In this document: positions 10,686-22,066 of the stretch, in pieces
Position numbering within the stretch: the first letter of the stretch is position 1
Layout: the number at the start of each line of letters is the position of its first letter
Made by a program: the position numbers and the translations under genes
The notes under the pieces: generated by a model
The model's input: only the letters and a program-made list of their open reading frames with translations
What the model was told of the DNA's origin: nothing
The model's database searches: none
NCBI GenBank assembly: GCA_001972305.1
Contig: BDDD01002647.1
Location: 48,323 to 112,322 of the forward strand
Direction: 5' to 3'
From: Cephalotus follicularis
Lineage: Eukaryota; Streptophyta; Magnoliopsida; Oxalidales; Cephalotaceae
DNA: 64,000 nt

Positions 10686-13071
10686 TGTAAGCCCCAAATT
10701 TTTATATGTACGGAAGTGTATGTATTTTGTTTGTACTTGTATAGGATTGTACGATATTGTATGTAGGGATGGTATGGATTACATATGATATATACCATTT
10801 TCCACTTTTATAACTTTTTATGGGTAGTGGTGGTTCATCCGAACCTAAGCGTAGCTTTTGAGATTTTCGCCCAAAGGGAGCGTTATCTATATAAGATGAG
10901 CTAACTCTTTCTATTCTCATTTTCATTTCTCTTTTCAATTCTAGAAAGAGTGTGAGTTAGAGAAAGGAAGTGGGCAGAATCGAGCAAGGAATGAGTCTTT
11001 GGGATTGTGGCAGAGTATAGAATCTGAAGGAAGAAGCATAACGAGGATTCAAGAAGCTTATTCTTCGTTCCCAATAGTTTTGAGGTAGGTTCTACACATA
11101 TTCTTTAGATCCATACCTTTTAAATGGATTGAATGGATTTTATGGTTATGGTAGTTGTATACATGCTAGATGATTTAAAACAGATTGAAATGGGAATCGG
11201 AGAGAGAATTGAGAGTTTCGGGTTACAGGCGTAATCCCTTTTCTCTATAGATTCATGGGTTATGGGTACAGATATGAAGGCTTAAAGTTATTTTTATGTT
11301 ACTATTGACCTTGGGGGCATATAATTGCCTTTGGATCGAATTTAAACGGATTTAAGCAGTTTTCAAATGGATTTTACAAACAGTTTGACGAACTGCTTGC
11401 TACTGTCAAACCGTTGATGGTTTGGCTATAGGCATCAACGCTTTAATCGCGCAAACCATCAATGTTTTCGGTTAAAGCATCGACGCTTTATGTGTTGCAA
11501 AATGGCTGATGATTATTGCACGCGTCGACGTTTAAGGCACAACGCTTTAACCGTCGGTGCCTAGCATGAATGCATCGATGCTTAGATGCTAACCGTCGAT
11601 GCTTTGAGCGAAGCAGTCAATACCTAGCTCCCTGTTTCAGCTAAATTATACTATTTTCAAACCCAAATGGTTTTCTCTTCATATGGATTCCTTAGGAATC
11701 CTCCCTAAGGCCTTGTAGCCTATGTGAATCCTCTTTTAACATCTTTAATCTTCAAATCAACTTTCAAAGTGAATCTTTAAAGAAAGTTTCAACAGAAAGG
11801 GTTTTATACGAATGATTTTCAATAAATGGTTTGGATAGATCAATTGGGTCATATGGATGCAGATATCCTAGTTGGACTTCCTCTCCATTATTTTACAAAC
11901 TCTGATAGGGACCAAGAAAATGGTTATGGAAATATGGTTAAGAAAAATGGTTTTGACGGACGGATCCTATGCGATCCTTTATGGTTAGCTGCCTATCCTT
12001 TAAATGGAAATATGGTTATGGGCTACAGGTATGGTACTACTATGATTGATGGTTTGTTACGGTAGAGACTTAACGGGATGACCCATTCGTAATCTTCATT
12101 TTTGTCCTGAAGTATTATGGGTGTATGCCAAATATTATTGATATGGTAGTCCTCCCTTTTTGGATGAACCTACGGGGATCACCGCAATGTAGATGGATAT
12201 TGTATGGCATGGATATTGTATGGTTGTGGCATATATCGCATAGATCTCTATTATGGGCTAGTACCTTCGGGACTAGTATTATGGTATGGATTATGTGAGA
12301 GGGTGTTATCCTATGCTCCACACGGCTATGGCACGGAAGTTGTATAGTTGGTGGGGGGCACTATCTCGGGCCGGAGTGGCAGAGAAGTACTTGACCCTAT
12401 GGATTGATTGTCCTCATGGATGGTTATGGATTGTTTTGTGGAATGTCCGCAGGCCTATGGCCTTTGATGTGTTTAGGACTAGCCAACTATACATCCGCGT
12501 AGGGACAATTGGTATACTAATGCGGTCCACAATTGGCATTCATGCATTTCATATGTCATGCATATATATATATATATACACACACAACTGCTGCATTGCA
12601 TAGCATATAGTATAGCCTACACAGCCATGGGTTTCTAACCCATTCTCGTAATGGGGCAGGTACAGATGATGCATCGATGTGAGGCAGATCGAGATGAATC
12701 AGACTTCCCAGGCATATCTTGGTCAACTGCTAAGATTATTGTTACCTACCACATGTGAGAGTTGGCATGCATAAGAATTATGGTGTTGACTTACCTTGTG
12801 TATAAGAAGGCTTGATGTATTAGACGCATTTTCTATTTCAGCTATTGACCTGCGGGCTTGTGGCAGTGCTTAAGAAAAATGTTTGATGTTACGGTTATGG
12901 TTGGTTTCATGTATTGAATGATTCTTTCTTCCGCATGCATGTTTTAGACTAAAGTTTTAAATTTGTAGCGTATTTTGGAGTATGATTCTACGTATGTGAT
13001 GGATCGTATGGACGGACCTGCCATGTGTCAAGCCTTAGGGTCTTCCTTAGGGTTCGGGACGTGACCGTTTA
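10686..13071 (+). mobile_element. 5' LTR of a decayed gypsy element (element D)
   Basis: It starts TGTAAGCCCC at 10686 and ends just before a primer binding site at 13074. The exact 3' end is uncertain because the sequence before the PBS (GGGACGTGACCGTTTAGG) lacks a clear CA. It holds a type II palindrome array (11411-11622). It also holds a CTAGT/ACTAG hairpin with a TTCG tetraloop near 12249-12268 and a (TA)n run at about 12565-12581. Confidence 0.75.
11411..11622. repeat. Type II palindrome array in the LTR of element D
   Basis: Core positions are 11414, 11435, 11459, 11480, 11525, 11554, 11575, 11596 and 11617. The last four are exactly 21 bp apart. Units range from intact GCGTCGACG to decayed GCATCAACGC. 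Words such as CTTTAA adjoin many units. Confidence 0.8.
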
Positions 13072-13073
13072 GG

Positions 13074-13087
13074 TGGTATCAGAGCCA
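13074..13087 (+). promoter_or_regulatory. Primer binding site (tRNA-iMet type)
   Basis: TGGTATCAGAGCCA is complementary to the 3' end of plant initiator tRNA-Met and lies directly after the LTR, where minus-strand DNA synthesis starts. Confidence 0.9.
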
Positions 13088-13260
13088 CACTATGTTGGCT
13101 ATGCAAGGATAGGATCTTTGGTCATTGGAATTAAGTGATACGGATAAGATTGTTGTTATTGGAATTGAGTGATATTGATAAGTTTGTTGGTTGTTGTATT
13201 TGTTTTGGAATTATGGATATAAAAATTGGATAGCTAACTTTTGCCTCTTATACGAGGTAG

Positions 13261-15720
13261 ATATAGATGGTCGTCGAAGAGGAGCTACAGGAAAAGATAA
13301 GACAGGGCCGTCGACTAGACGTACCCGAACCAGTAGAGATGTTGAAGAACAAGAGTAATAGAATTTGAGCCAAGAAGCAGAATTTGTCACTCTTGGCCAA
13401 AGGGAACCTAGAGGTTTTATGGGGAACATGCATGACATTTTGAACTGAATGAATGAATTTATGCAGCAACAAGCGGCTACAGTTGAGCAAACCCCAGCAG
13501 CAAGGCCGGTTAGGCGTGCAGCAGAGGCACGAAAGTAAACCCTGGTTGTAAGGCCCACTAGGGGTGCCAAAGCAGCACAGAGATCAGTTGACCTACCTAC
13601 ACCCAGGGAGGATCCCTTAATCAGGTTTTTAAAGTTGAATCCTTCAGCTTTTATGGGGGACCCTGATGTTGTTACTGCTGAGAGATGGCTGACGCAAATA
13701 GAGAAAACTTTCTAAGTCTTGAGATGTTCGAACTCTGAGAAAGTTATCTTTGCCACTTATATAGTACAGGGTGAAGCAGAACATTGGTAGAGAATGGTTG
13801 CTGCCTATTGGGAAGAATCTGGGATACCCAATCCATGGGACATGTTTAGAACAGAGATCAAAGCGCAGTATTATCCCAAGGCCAAAGTTGATAAGAGGGA
13901 GGCTGAATTTCTTGGCTTAACCCAAGGCAACATGACCGTAGCCCAGTGAGGTCAAATTTATTGAATTGTCAAGGATAGCTCCTCATACGGTTGGCACAGA
14001 AGCAAGAAAGGCTGAGAAGTTTCTTGGTGGCTGATGGGTGTCGTTAGGCCGAATCAAAATTACCCTAATCTAACAATTTAGCAAATGGAAGTAGGGATCG
14101 TTCCCACGAAGAGCTGAAAGGAAATGCTATAATGTCTCACAAACATGCAATTAAACTTGAAACCAAAATTAAAATATATATATAACATGGGTTCATCTAC
14201 ATCTAGGGATTAAAATACTTAGCCGGACATGACGACGGAAGCAACAATAATCTTCAATAAATTCTTCAACTCCATCGCCGTGCGCCGTGCGTTGCTGTGC
14301 TGCGTCTTTTTTTTTACAATTGTGTTCTCTATTGTCTGGAGTTGCAGCAGCTGCTGCCTCAATTCGTTGCAGATCACCCTCTCTTCTTTGTTTCATGCAG
14401 TATATATATCTATATGCCCAGCCGACAACCTAATTTAATTAAACACGTATTTTGCGCATGGGCTTGTATGCATGTGAATGTTGGGCTGCTGATGGGTATG
14501 GATGCATGGATTGAAGTTGGTTGGAGATGTCTGATTGGTGCATGTGGGCTGATGAATGGATGGCTTTATGTTGCATTGTTGCATAATTGCTTTTGGCGTT
14601 GAATGCAGGTTGCAATTGCATGGATTTCTTGTCTTTGCAGGTGGCGACACGTGGCATAACAACAAATGCTTCAGTTTGTTTTCTTGCAATATCTCTTCGT
14701 CGGATCTTCAAAACGAGTCAGCCCAAGAACGAAAAATGCTCCAAATAATTTTATGAACAAAATGAGCCCAATATTCAATATGTTCCGAGCTTTAAATCTT
14801 GACTTCTCTCGCTTAAGTGGGTGTGCTCTTTAACCGATTTTTTATTTTAAATCACTCTAACTTGAAAAGTAGCGTTTTAGCTCCATTTTCTCTTATTCCG
14901 CAATAATCAAATAATACCTGAAAATCAAATGAACACCACCATAGTAGTCTATTCCAAGCATAAAAATATAATAAATATATCATTAAAATCACACATTTTT
15001 ATGCTTATCAGTGGCCTCAGACCAGATATCAGATAGAGACTAGTACCACTCAGGCCGAGATCCTTCTTTGAGTTGGGCAGTAGAGCCAGAGATATTGAGG
15101 CTATGTCAGAAGAGCTGCGTAATTTATGGATTCAGACTGGTAGTAGCAGACCTGCTTCTTTAAGATAGCAGTCAGGGAGGAGTTCTTGGAGTAGTAACAA
15201 GTCCAAAAGATCCGGGAACAATAGTCCTAGACAGGGTGGCTCACCTCAGAGTGTTGGCAGTCCACCCAGTTCTTCTGGTTAGAGAGGGAAATCCAGAGGG
15301 GTCGCAGCTAAGGGGTAGAAGACATAGCTCCCACCAGAGGGAGCAGAGGAGGACATCTTGTCAGGAAGGTCACTCTAGACTTTCCAGCGGTGGTAGACAT
15401 GCTTCTATTGAGTCGTGCATGCACTGTGGAGGCACTAACCACACATCAGATGATTGTTGATGGAGAGCTGGTAAATGCATTGCGTGTGGGGCTTCCGATC
15501 ACATAGCTATAGAGTGTCCTCATGATAAACATGGTTCAGGCAGTCAGCCATGGGCAGAGTTCAGGTCGATCTTAGGGAGGATCCCAGTAGAACCTGAGTT
15601 TTGGTGTCCAGCAGAGCCGTGGTTCTGGACAAGAGCAACAGGGTCATCCCAGTACTAGTTCGCCTTCAGTATTAGGGAGAGATCGTGGGAAGCAGTCTAT
15701 GGGACTGACACCTACCATGC
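13261..15720 (+). pseudogene. Gypsy gag of element D, decayed and interrupted
   Basis: The homologous start is ATA (once ATG) near 13264, giving a DGRRRGATGKDK-like N terminus as in the Gags at 22066 (minus) and 53584 (plus). Retrotransposon gag core sequence follows (AERWLTQIEKTF near 13680, YYPKAKVDKREAEFL near 13870). There are many stops and frame changes. The frame is split at 14032 by a solo LTR and resumes after 15015 with GLRPDIR, so the insertion came after the gag existed. Two CCHC zinc knuckles survive: CMHCGGTNHTSDDC (about 15418) and CIACGASDHIAIEC (about 15480). Gag would form the cytoplasmic virus-like particle. The product is not expressible as it stands. Confidence 0.8.
14032..15010. 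mobile_element. Solo LTR-like insertion with GTGGC target duplication
   Basis: The segment begins TGATGGGTGTCG and ends ATGCTTATCA. It is flanked by GTGGC at 14027-14031 and 15011-15015. Removing it with one GTGGC restores the gag reading (FLGGLRPDIR). TG...CA ends and a 5-bp duplication fit a solo LTR of about 979 bp. It has no coding sequence. The family is not identified and the orientation is uncertain. Confidence 0.8.
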
Positions 15721-16621
15721 ATGGTATGGTATATGCCATCGATTAGGGGATCGTAAGAGGATCTACATCAGTGATAGAAGGTACTATTTGTATCTCCAGT
15801 TGATGGGACACACTCTTATAGACCCGGGCTCATCCCATTCATACATTGCATCAAATTTCATATGCCATGTTAATGTGGAGCCTAAGCCTTTGCCTTTTGT
15901 GATGGAAGTTAGTACCCCAATGGGAGAGTCTGTTATTTCATAATGGGTATGCAACTCTTGTGTCTCAGAGATCACCGGCTGTGTTTTGCTAGCAGATCTT
16001 ATAGTGTTGCCGATGGGTGAATTGGATGTGATCCTTGGGATGGATTGGTTATTGACACACTATGCTCATGTGGATTGCTACGGGAAGGTTGTGACCTTCA
16101 GTATTCCAGGGCAATCTCAGTTCTGATTTGTTGGGACTATAGAGCACCAGCCAGTTCATATGATATCGGCCATTCATGCTGATAGGCTTATGAGACAGTG
16201 TTGCAGTGTTTTCCCAGTGCATGTGCTGGATAGCAGGAAATGGGTACTAAGGACAGAGGATGTTCCAGTTGTCTGTGAGTATCTGGATGTGTTTCCAGAT
16301 GAGTTGACATCCTTACCGCCAGAAAGGGATACAAAATTTGTGATTGATCTGCTTCCAGGGATGGCACCGATATCGAGAGCAACTTATCCTATGTCCCCTC
16401 ATGAGTTGAAATAATTAAAGGTTCAGTTGCAGGAGTTACTCGATAGAGGTTTTATCAGACCAAGTGTTTTCCCTTGGGGGGCATGTGTCATGTTTATGAA
16501 GAAAAATGACAAATCCCTTCGTATGTGTATCGATTATCGACAGCTCAACAGAGTTACCATTAACAATAAGTACCAGTTGTCTCATATCGAGGAGTTGTTT
16601 GATCAATTGAGAGGTGCTTCG
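15721..16621 (+). pseudogene. Gypsy protease and start of reverse transcriptase, truncated
   Basis: The protease carries a LIDPGSSHSYIA motif where the family usually has a D-S/T-G active site, followed by VILGMDWL. The junction to reverse transcriptase shows [29 protein letters not shown] sequence (near 16525) and [13 protein letters not shown]. There are several in-frame stops. The reading ends abruptly at 16621, where a copia LTR piece begins. The rest of RT, RNase H and integrase are lost. The DPG triplet would inactivate the protease if it is not a sequencing artefact. Confidence 0.8.
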
Positions 16622-17113
16622 TGTTGGAGTAGGGGTGTCCCTGCATGCCACGAGGTGGCTTCATGCTTGTATATACACTATCTATTTATACAATCTAAAT
16701 TCTTTTTCGTGTTTTTCGTCAACTGAGTACATGTACAGTGCCTGAGAGGTTATGAGGATGAGATCTTTACACCCTTCTGACATAACGTTCCAAGTCATAG
16801 GTTCACTTTCTTAGGGCAATTGATGAACCGTAAAGACTTGTCGTATTATGCTTGCCCTCTTGTGTGTGGGGGATGGACCATCTTGTTACCATTTGGGTTT
16901 ACCCTAAAGCTGATGCGGGTTTCGTGCTAGTGAGCATGAGACTGATTAGACCCTGCAAAGGAAACCGATTTGGAAAGTCATACGTATGTCAATAGGATTG
17001 CTATAGTCTCGGTAGTGTATAGCCTATGGTGACTAGTAGATCTTTCATGAGCTACGTTGTGTCCTTAGACCTGAGCGGCCAGAATGCATTGTGTTGTAAC
17101 TGCTTGGTTTTGA
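16622..17113 (+). mobile_element. Copia LTR, first 0.5 kb only
   Basis: TGTTGGAGTAGGGGTGTCCC and the following 490 bases match the start of the copia LTR on the minus strand of 46315-48679 (same order of words, for example CCGTAAAGACTTGT and GGTTTACCCTAAAG). It is cut at 17113 by the next LTR fragment. It sits inside RT of element D. Confidence 0.8.
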
Positions 17114-17449
17114 TGTAACACCCCAAACCCCAAGGGTCAATCCCCCAAGGCTTGACGCGCCACAAGCAGTACCATTCAATTTACCAAACATTCAGTGGAT
17201 TAATTAAAAACAATTTATCATACAATATTGCATGCGGAGAATCCAAATAAAAAATAACTCATGCGGATAAAACCCAATGTTATACAATACTGTCCAAAGA
17301 TAGCTCTGCCCCAAACCTGCATGTCATAAAACAATATACAATCTCATAATTATACTCTTGGGTTGTCGAACTGCAATTGGAGGTAGGAGACTTACTCAGA
17401 GTTCAATCTTCTACTTGCTGCAAAGCTCTACCTGCACCTGACCCATTAC
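17114..17449 (-). mobile_element. Gypsy LTR fragment
   Basis: It begins TGTAACACCCC on the plus strand. On the minus strand its end (GTCAAGCCTTGGGG, then GGTTTGGGGTGTTACA) resembles the end of LTR D. It is broken on the right by the gag-only element at 17450. Confidence 0.6.
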
Positions 17450-17858
17450 TGTCACACCCCGTTTCACAAACAACATATAAAGTGGTGGCAATTAACGTAT
17501 AAATCCGGCTTATGCAAAAGTACCATAAATTTAAAACTTTCCATATCTATTAAAACCTGTGGAAGCTCATAAAATAAGCCGAAACATAACATAGCATGCA
17601 TCCCATACTACATGCTACAACAGTAAACATCATCACAGTTAACTGCCCTCAAACGGAGCGTGAACAAAAACCATCAATACCTTGATTCATTTATTACAAC
17701 CATTCAATTATTACAATGATCCATAAACAGTTCTCAAAAGGTAAACAACATAAAACTCCACATTGCTCTCGGCAAAACCATAAGAGCGATCCAGGGTCAA
17801 AGATAAAACATGTCATGATATGAATGCACAATGATGCAGTACATACTATATCTCGATG

Positions 17859-17890
<32 letters not shown>

Positions 17891-18128
17891 CCACGACCAC
17901 ACGGTCACAGGCCACGATGTCACAAAACATCCACAGTACACGGTTCACAATATAACAACGGCCAACAATATCTCAGGTCTCTAAGAACCCATCACAACAC
18001 AATAACGATAGCCACGTCCCAAAGGACAACAATCAGGCATGTAAAGGCAGACAATCAATCACACAATAGCAAACAATTGTTCCCATCACAGGCACGAAGG
18101 AGTGGACAACACTCGGAACTCACTCGAT

Positions 18129-18335
18129 ACAAGCACGGCGGCAAGTACCAACACTTCCCCGCTAACGGCAACACTCACGATACTAGCACGGCGGCTAAGT
18201 ATCAACATTACCCCGCTAGCGGCAACACTCAAACACAATCAATACAATAACATCCACGTTACTAGCACGGCGGCTAAATAACAACAATCAATCAATCACG
18301 ATAACGATACTAGCACGGCGGCTAAGTACCAACAC
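18129..18335 (-). repeat. Four hairpin repeats in the gag-only LTR
   Basis: Minus-strand units pair as GATACT..AGC with GCTAGTATC around a CGCCGT loop. Other copies have GTTATT with AGTAAC and GGTACT with AGTATC, so arms vary together or by wobble. Copies lie near 18133, 18178, 18259 and 18306. Between them sits CCGCTAGCGG or a close variant. Confidence 0.6.
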
Positions 18336-18742
18336 TCAACACAGTCACAGTACAGTGCAAACACAGCACCCACAGTCCACTCAAGTAGTTTATAAAATAA
18401 ATACTTGATTCAAAGCATCTCGTTCCCAAAACGGTTTAAGTATAAATACTTTCGACATATATATTTGTCAAAACATATATACAACACTTCATTTCCCAAG
18501 TAAGTTATGATTCATAAAATACTTGCAATAATACTTTTCTCTTTAAACATTTCAAGTAATTTATAGATATAAATACTTGCAACGTATATATATTTGCCAA
18601 AATATATATATAACGATCATTTTCCCAAAACTCAAGTATCAAAGTACTTGGAACCATACACTTTCGTAAAATCCGGTTATTTGAACTACATTCAAATACC
18701 TCAAAATACATATTTGTATATCAGTTCGCAATCTCTCGAAAG

Positions 18743-19090
18743 CCATTTTCACAATCCTTTTGGAAACCATTTTCCAAACACTAATGATTTCAATAAACCT
18801 TTAACCAAACACATTTTCACAATTCTTTTGGAAACCATTTTCCAACCAACTAATGATTTTAATAAACCATTAACCAAACACATTTTCACAATCATTTTGG
18901 AAACCATTTTCCAACCAACTAATGATTTTAATAAACCATTAATCAAACTCATTTTCACAATCCTTTTGGAAACCATTTCCCAAACAATTAATGATTTTAA
19001 TAAATCATTAACCAAACACGTTTTCACAATCATTTTGGAATCCATTTTCCAAACAACTAATGATTTTAATAAACCATTTACATTTTCACA
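18743..19090. repeat. 69-bp tandem repeat, about five copies
   Basis: The unit starts CATTTTCACAAT at 18743, 18812, 18881, 18950 and 19019, with a shortened copy near 19081. Each unit includes TTGGAAACCATTTTCCAA, itself a hairpin. The length is a multiple of three, which explains the long open frames in both directions here; these are not taken as genes. Confidence 0.85.
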
Positions 19091-19291
19091 AGGTTTTGGA
19101 AGCTACTTTCACAATCTTTCGAGAATATTTATATATCTCAAAACATACAATTCACATAAAGTAATAATTTATGTAAATCACATTTGCGCTCCCAAAAGGG
19201 TAAAACGTTTCACAATCATCAATAACCATATCGAAATACGGTTTAACACAATACAATATGCATACATATGCTCACAATGCAAAACGGTTCC

Positions 19292-19760
19292 ATCAGTCGG
19301 TCGTTTCTCACTGACAGTCGGCTGTTTTCCTTCAACAGTCGGCTGTTCCACACTTGGCAGTTGGCTGCCCATCACAACCAGTCGGCTGCCCTCCTTGGCA
19401 GTCGGCTGTTTCATGCCAACAGTCGGCTGCCCTCCTTGGCAGTCGGCTGTCCCTCCTTAGCAGTCGGCTGCCCCCTCCAGGCAGTCGGCTGCCCTCTCCA
19501 GGCAGTCGGCTGGTCCAATACAATACACATTCCTTGCTGCCACATGTCCCATCATGCCCGGGCGAGTGACACGTGGCCAGTCGGCTGTCACCCAAAACCT
19601 TCGGCTGGACCACCACACAGTCGGCTGCCCTCCTTGGCAGTCGGCTGCACTAACAACAGGGAGAAACTTGTAATTCCAGGCACGAACAGTCGACTGGCTC
19701 CAATGCCCAGTCGGCTGTTTTCCTTGGGCAGTCGGCTGCCTTCCTTGGCAGTCGACTGCC
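19292..19760. repeat. Type I palindrome array (CAGTCGRCTG), 21-bp phase
   Basis: Eleven consecutive units have reference G at 19296, 19317, 19338, 19360, 19381, 19401, 19422, 19442, 19463, 19484 and 19505. The mean interval is 20.9 bp. More units follow up to about 19755. Spacers of about 11 bp differ, though several are pyrimidine-rich. Many palindromes extend outward (GGCAGTCGGCTGCC, AACAGTCGGCTGTT). Confidence 0.9.
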
Positions 19761-20289
19761 GATACGGGCAGTGCCCAAAAACAGAAGCAAATACACACCT
19801 CAAATCCACATTTCAACCATTTCAACCATAAAACTCTATCATCACAACACATATTCAGGCTTCTATCACAATATCACATATGCATATCACCCATAACATC
19901 ATTATAAATGACTTTGAATCACAAATATAGCTTTCCCCTACCTTAGAACTCCAAGTTAGGAGTTGCAATCCACCTCTTTAAGTCCTAGATCCGAGGTCCT
20001 TGCACTCCTAGGCGCGTCAAGCAGCCTCCACCAGTCCGGTTCCTCCACTGGTCCGGCCTCCAAGCTTTTGGTTCAACACCAAACTCCCCACAACCACAAC
20101 ACACACACACACTTTCACTCACTCACACCTTAAACACACTTAAATCACAAAGGAAATGGAGATTGAGGAGAAAAAGTTGTGTTTTTATGAAGGAGTCACG
20201 GCCCCCCTCTCTCTGCCAAAAACCACCAAATGCCAAAATACCCATCACTTTCTCATTTTATGGCTGACAGCAAGTGGCTGTCTGGCGCC

Positions 20290-20425
20290 TGGCAGTCGAC
20301 TGCCATGCCTTGGCAGTCGACTGTTTCTGCCGACACTAAAAACAGTCGGCTGTTTCCTCACAACAGCAGGCTGCCGCCTTCACCAGAGGAGTCCAGTCGG
20401 CTGCCTCCCTGTGGCAGTCGGCTGC
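20290..20425. repeat. Second type I cluster in the same LTR
   Basis: Units CAGTCGACTG or CAGTCGGCTG lie near 20295, 20316, 20345, 20394 and 20417, with a decayed unit near 20366. Spacing is again about 21 bp or a little more. Confidence 0.8.
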
Positions 20426-20568
20426 CCCCTGCACCAAAAACACACTAACACACTTTTTCTTGCAACTTTTACCACACCAAAGGGAAAAACACAATTCTCA
20501 ATAATTCCACGTATAAAATTACATTAAAAATGCAATATTATACCTTAACGAAAACCCCGGGCGTTACA

Positions 20569-20584
20569 TCCACCCCTCCTTCAA
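20569..20584 (-). promoter_or_regulatory. Polypurine tract of the gag-only element
   Basis: The minus strand reads GAAGGAGGGGTGGA directly before the LTR start, the same tract as at 58185 in the chromovirus. It primes plus-strand synthesis. Confidence 0.85.
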
Positions 20585-20854
20585 GGAATTTCGTCCTCGA
20601 AATTAAAACAACTCTGAGGCAAAAGAGAACAACGCTCTCGCATTATCTCTTTCGCCATCCCCCGTCTGCCCACGGCCACAGCCGCACATGGTTCACTTTC
20701 ACTTACAACCCTTACAAGGAGTTGGTCCACTTAAACAGTCTACTTACAACACAGGTGGTCCGTAAACCCAAAACAGCTCTTATTGGTACAACAGATCACT
20801 TACAAAAGCAAAAGAAACAAACTCATGTTTAAAACAAAAGTAAGGACTGTTACC

Positions 20855-22066
20855 TCACATGATGCCCTTGCCGGTGTCCCTCCGCTGCGAAGACCCAGCT
20901 GCAGCGCCACTACCGCCAGTAGGTTCTGCGGTTACTGCCATAGAAATCTCTGGACAATCCCTCACCAAGTGACCAGATGCTCCACACTTCATACACAACC
21001 CTTTCTTTACCCGACAATCCTTCACTTGATGACCGGTACGACCGCAGTGGAAACAAACTTCGGGCCTTACATTACTCCCCTGACTAGGAGTTCCTTGGGT
21101 GGCAGTCTGCTGAGACTGATTCTCAGACGATTTGGGTGGAGAATCACTGCCTTGCCATTGTGATGACGCTGGCCTGAACTGAGTAGGGCCCTGTTTGCTC
21201 TGCTGTCTACGAGCCCTTTCCGCACGGTCTTCGTTTGAGATACTCTCTAACAACCATGCCTTCTGAGCGACTTCCACAAAAGTCCCCAGTTCCATAGCCC
21301 TGATCCTTGACCAAAGGTTCGATCGTAGACCTTTCAAAAACCTCCGTATCTTTTTACCATCATCAGCTACCAGATAAGGGGAATGCCTGGCTAGCTCCAT
21401 GAACCTTGCTGTATACTCTGCCACAGTCATCTCTCCTTGACGTAGCTCCAGGAGCTCTATCTCCCTCCGTTCTTGCTCAAGTCGAGGAACATAAGCATCG
21501 AGGAACTCCCTCTGGAACCCCTCCCAAGTACAACCGAGTCCAGTAGACTCCCACTTTGCCTTGACCATCTCCCACCAGTGGATGGCCTCACCCCAAAGAC
21601 GGTACACAGCAAACTTTAGTTTCTGATTATCTGTACAGTTCATCACATCAAAGATCTTTTCCAGATCTTGCAACCACCTCTCAGCAATGGTAGCATCCAA
21701 CTCTCCTCTGAAACTCGGTGGACTCTGCCTCATGAACCTTTCAAGGTCCCTCCCAAACTGATTACCGTTATCATATGCACCCTGAGCCGGAGCCATGTAC
21801 TGAGGCTGAGCTTGGGCGTACAGTCGCCGCATCTCCTCCATATTTGCTGCGTTAGCAGCCATCTGTTGCTGATAGGCAGCCATCTGCTGCTGAAAGAAAT
21901 CAGCGATGCGATCCAACGGATCTCTCACCCCGGGTGCTGCCCCCGGCACATTCACATCAGCAGCTCCTTGTGGAACATCATCCATAGGATCCCCTCCAAC
22001 ATTCATTCCCTCGGGAACATTCTCATTAATAAACCCACGCCTTCCGCGTCTCCTCCGTCCGTCCAT
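20855..22066 (-). CDS. gag: Intact Gag of the gag-only gypsy element
   Basis: This is a retrotransposon Gag of about 403 residues, without stops. It would assemble virus-like particles in the cytoplasm and package RNA. I place the start at MDGRRRRGRRG (22066) because it aligns with the Gag start at 53584; an in-frame ATG nine codons upstream (22093) is possible. The core shows ELDATIAERWLQDLEKIF and RLWGEAIHWWEMVKAKW. Two CCHC zinc knuckles sit near residues 338-351 (CFHCGRTGHQVKDC) and 358-371 (CMKCGASGHLVRDC), with all ligands present. It is very similar to the chromovirus Gag at 53584 but ends RRDTGKGIM-stop, exactly where the chromovirus runs on into protease. Pol was therefore removed while gag stayed open. 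It is the only long undamaged Gag in the window. It presumably needs Pol from a relative in trans. Confidence 0.85.
   Translation of the reverse strand: MDGRRRRGRRGFINENVPEGMNVGGDPMDDVPQGAADVNVPGAAPGVRDPLDRIADFFQQQMAAYQQQMAANAANMEEMRRLYAQAQPQYMAPAQGAYDNGNQFGRDLERFMRQSPPSFRGELDATIAERWLQDLEKIFDVMNCTDNQKLKFAVYRLWGEAIHWWEMVKAKWESTGLGCTWEGFQREFLDAYVPRLEQERREIELLELRQGEMTVAEYTARFMELARHSPYLVADDGKKIRRFLKGLRSNLWSRIRAMELGTFVEVAQKAWLLESISNEDRAERARRQQSKQGPTQFRPASSQWQGSDSPPKSSENQSQQTATQGTPSQGSNVRPEVCFHCGRTGHQVKDCRVKKGLCMKCGASGHLVRDCPEISMAVTAEPTGGSGAAAGSSQRRDTGKGIM

Larger units (their letters stand above)
17450..20568 (-). mobile_element. 3' LTR of the gag-only element
   Basis: The plus-strand ends are TGTCACACCC at 17450 and GGGCGTTACA at 20568, about 3.1 kb. 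It carries four repeats at 18129-18335, a 69-bp tandem repeat at 18743-19090 and type I palindrome arrays at 19292-19760 and 20290-20425. A (TA)n run lies at about 17859-17884. Confidence 0.85.

Noticed and set aside
18594..19460. A 288-codon open frame on the plus strand
   Set aside because: It lies in an LTR and is kept open by the 69-bp tandem repeat (23 codons per unit) and the palindrome array. No domain is recognisable.
19268..19852. Overlapping frames in both strands encoding SRLPSLAVGC-like repeats
   Set aside because: The peptides are translations of the 21-bp palindrome array (seven codons per step). 20- and 22-bp steps break frame, so there is no sign of coding selection.
20530..21163. 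Plus-strand frames opposite the gag-only Gag
   Set aside because: They are antisense shadows of the conserved minus-strand gag or lie in its 3' untranslated part.
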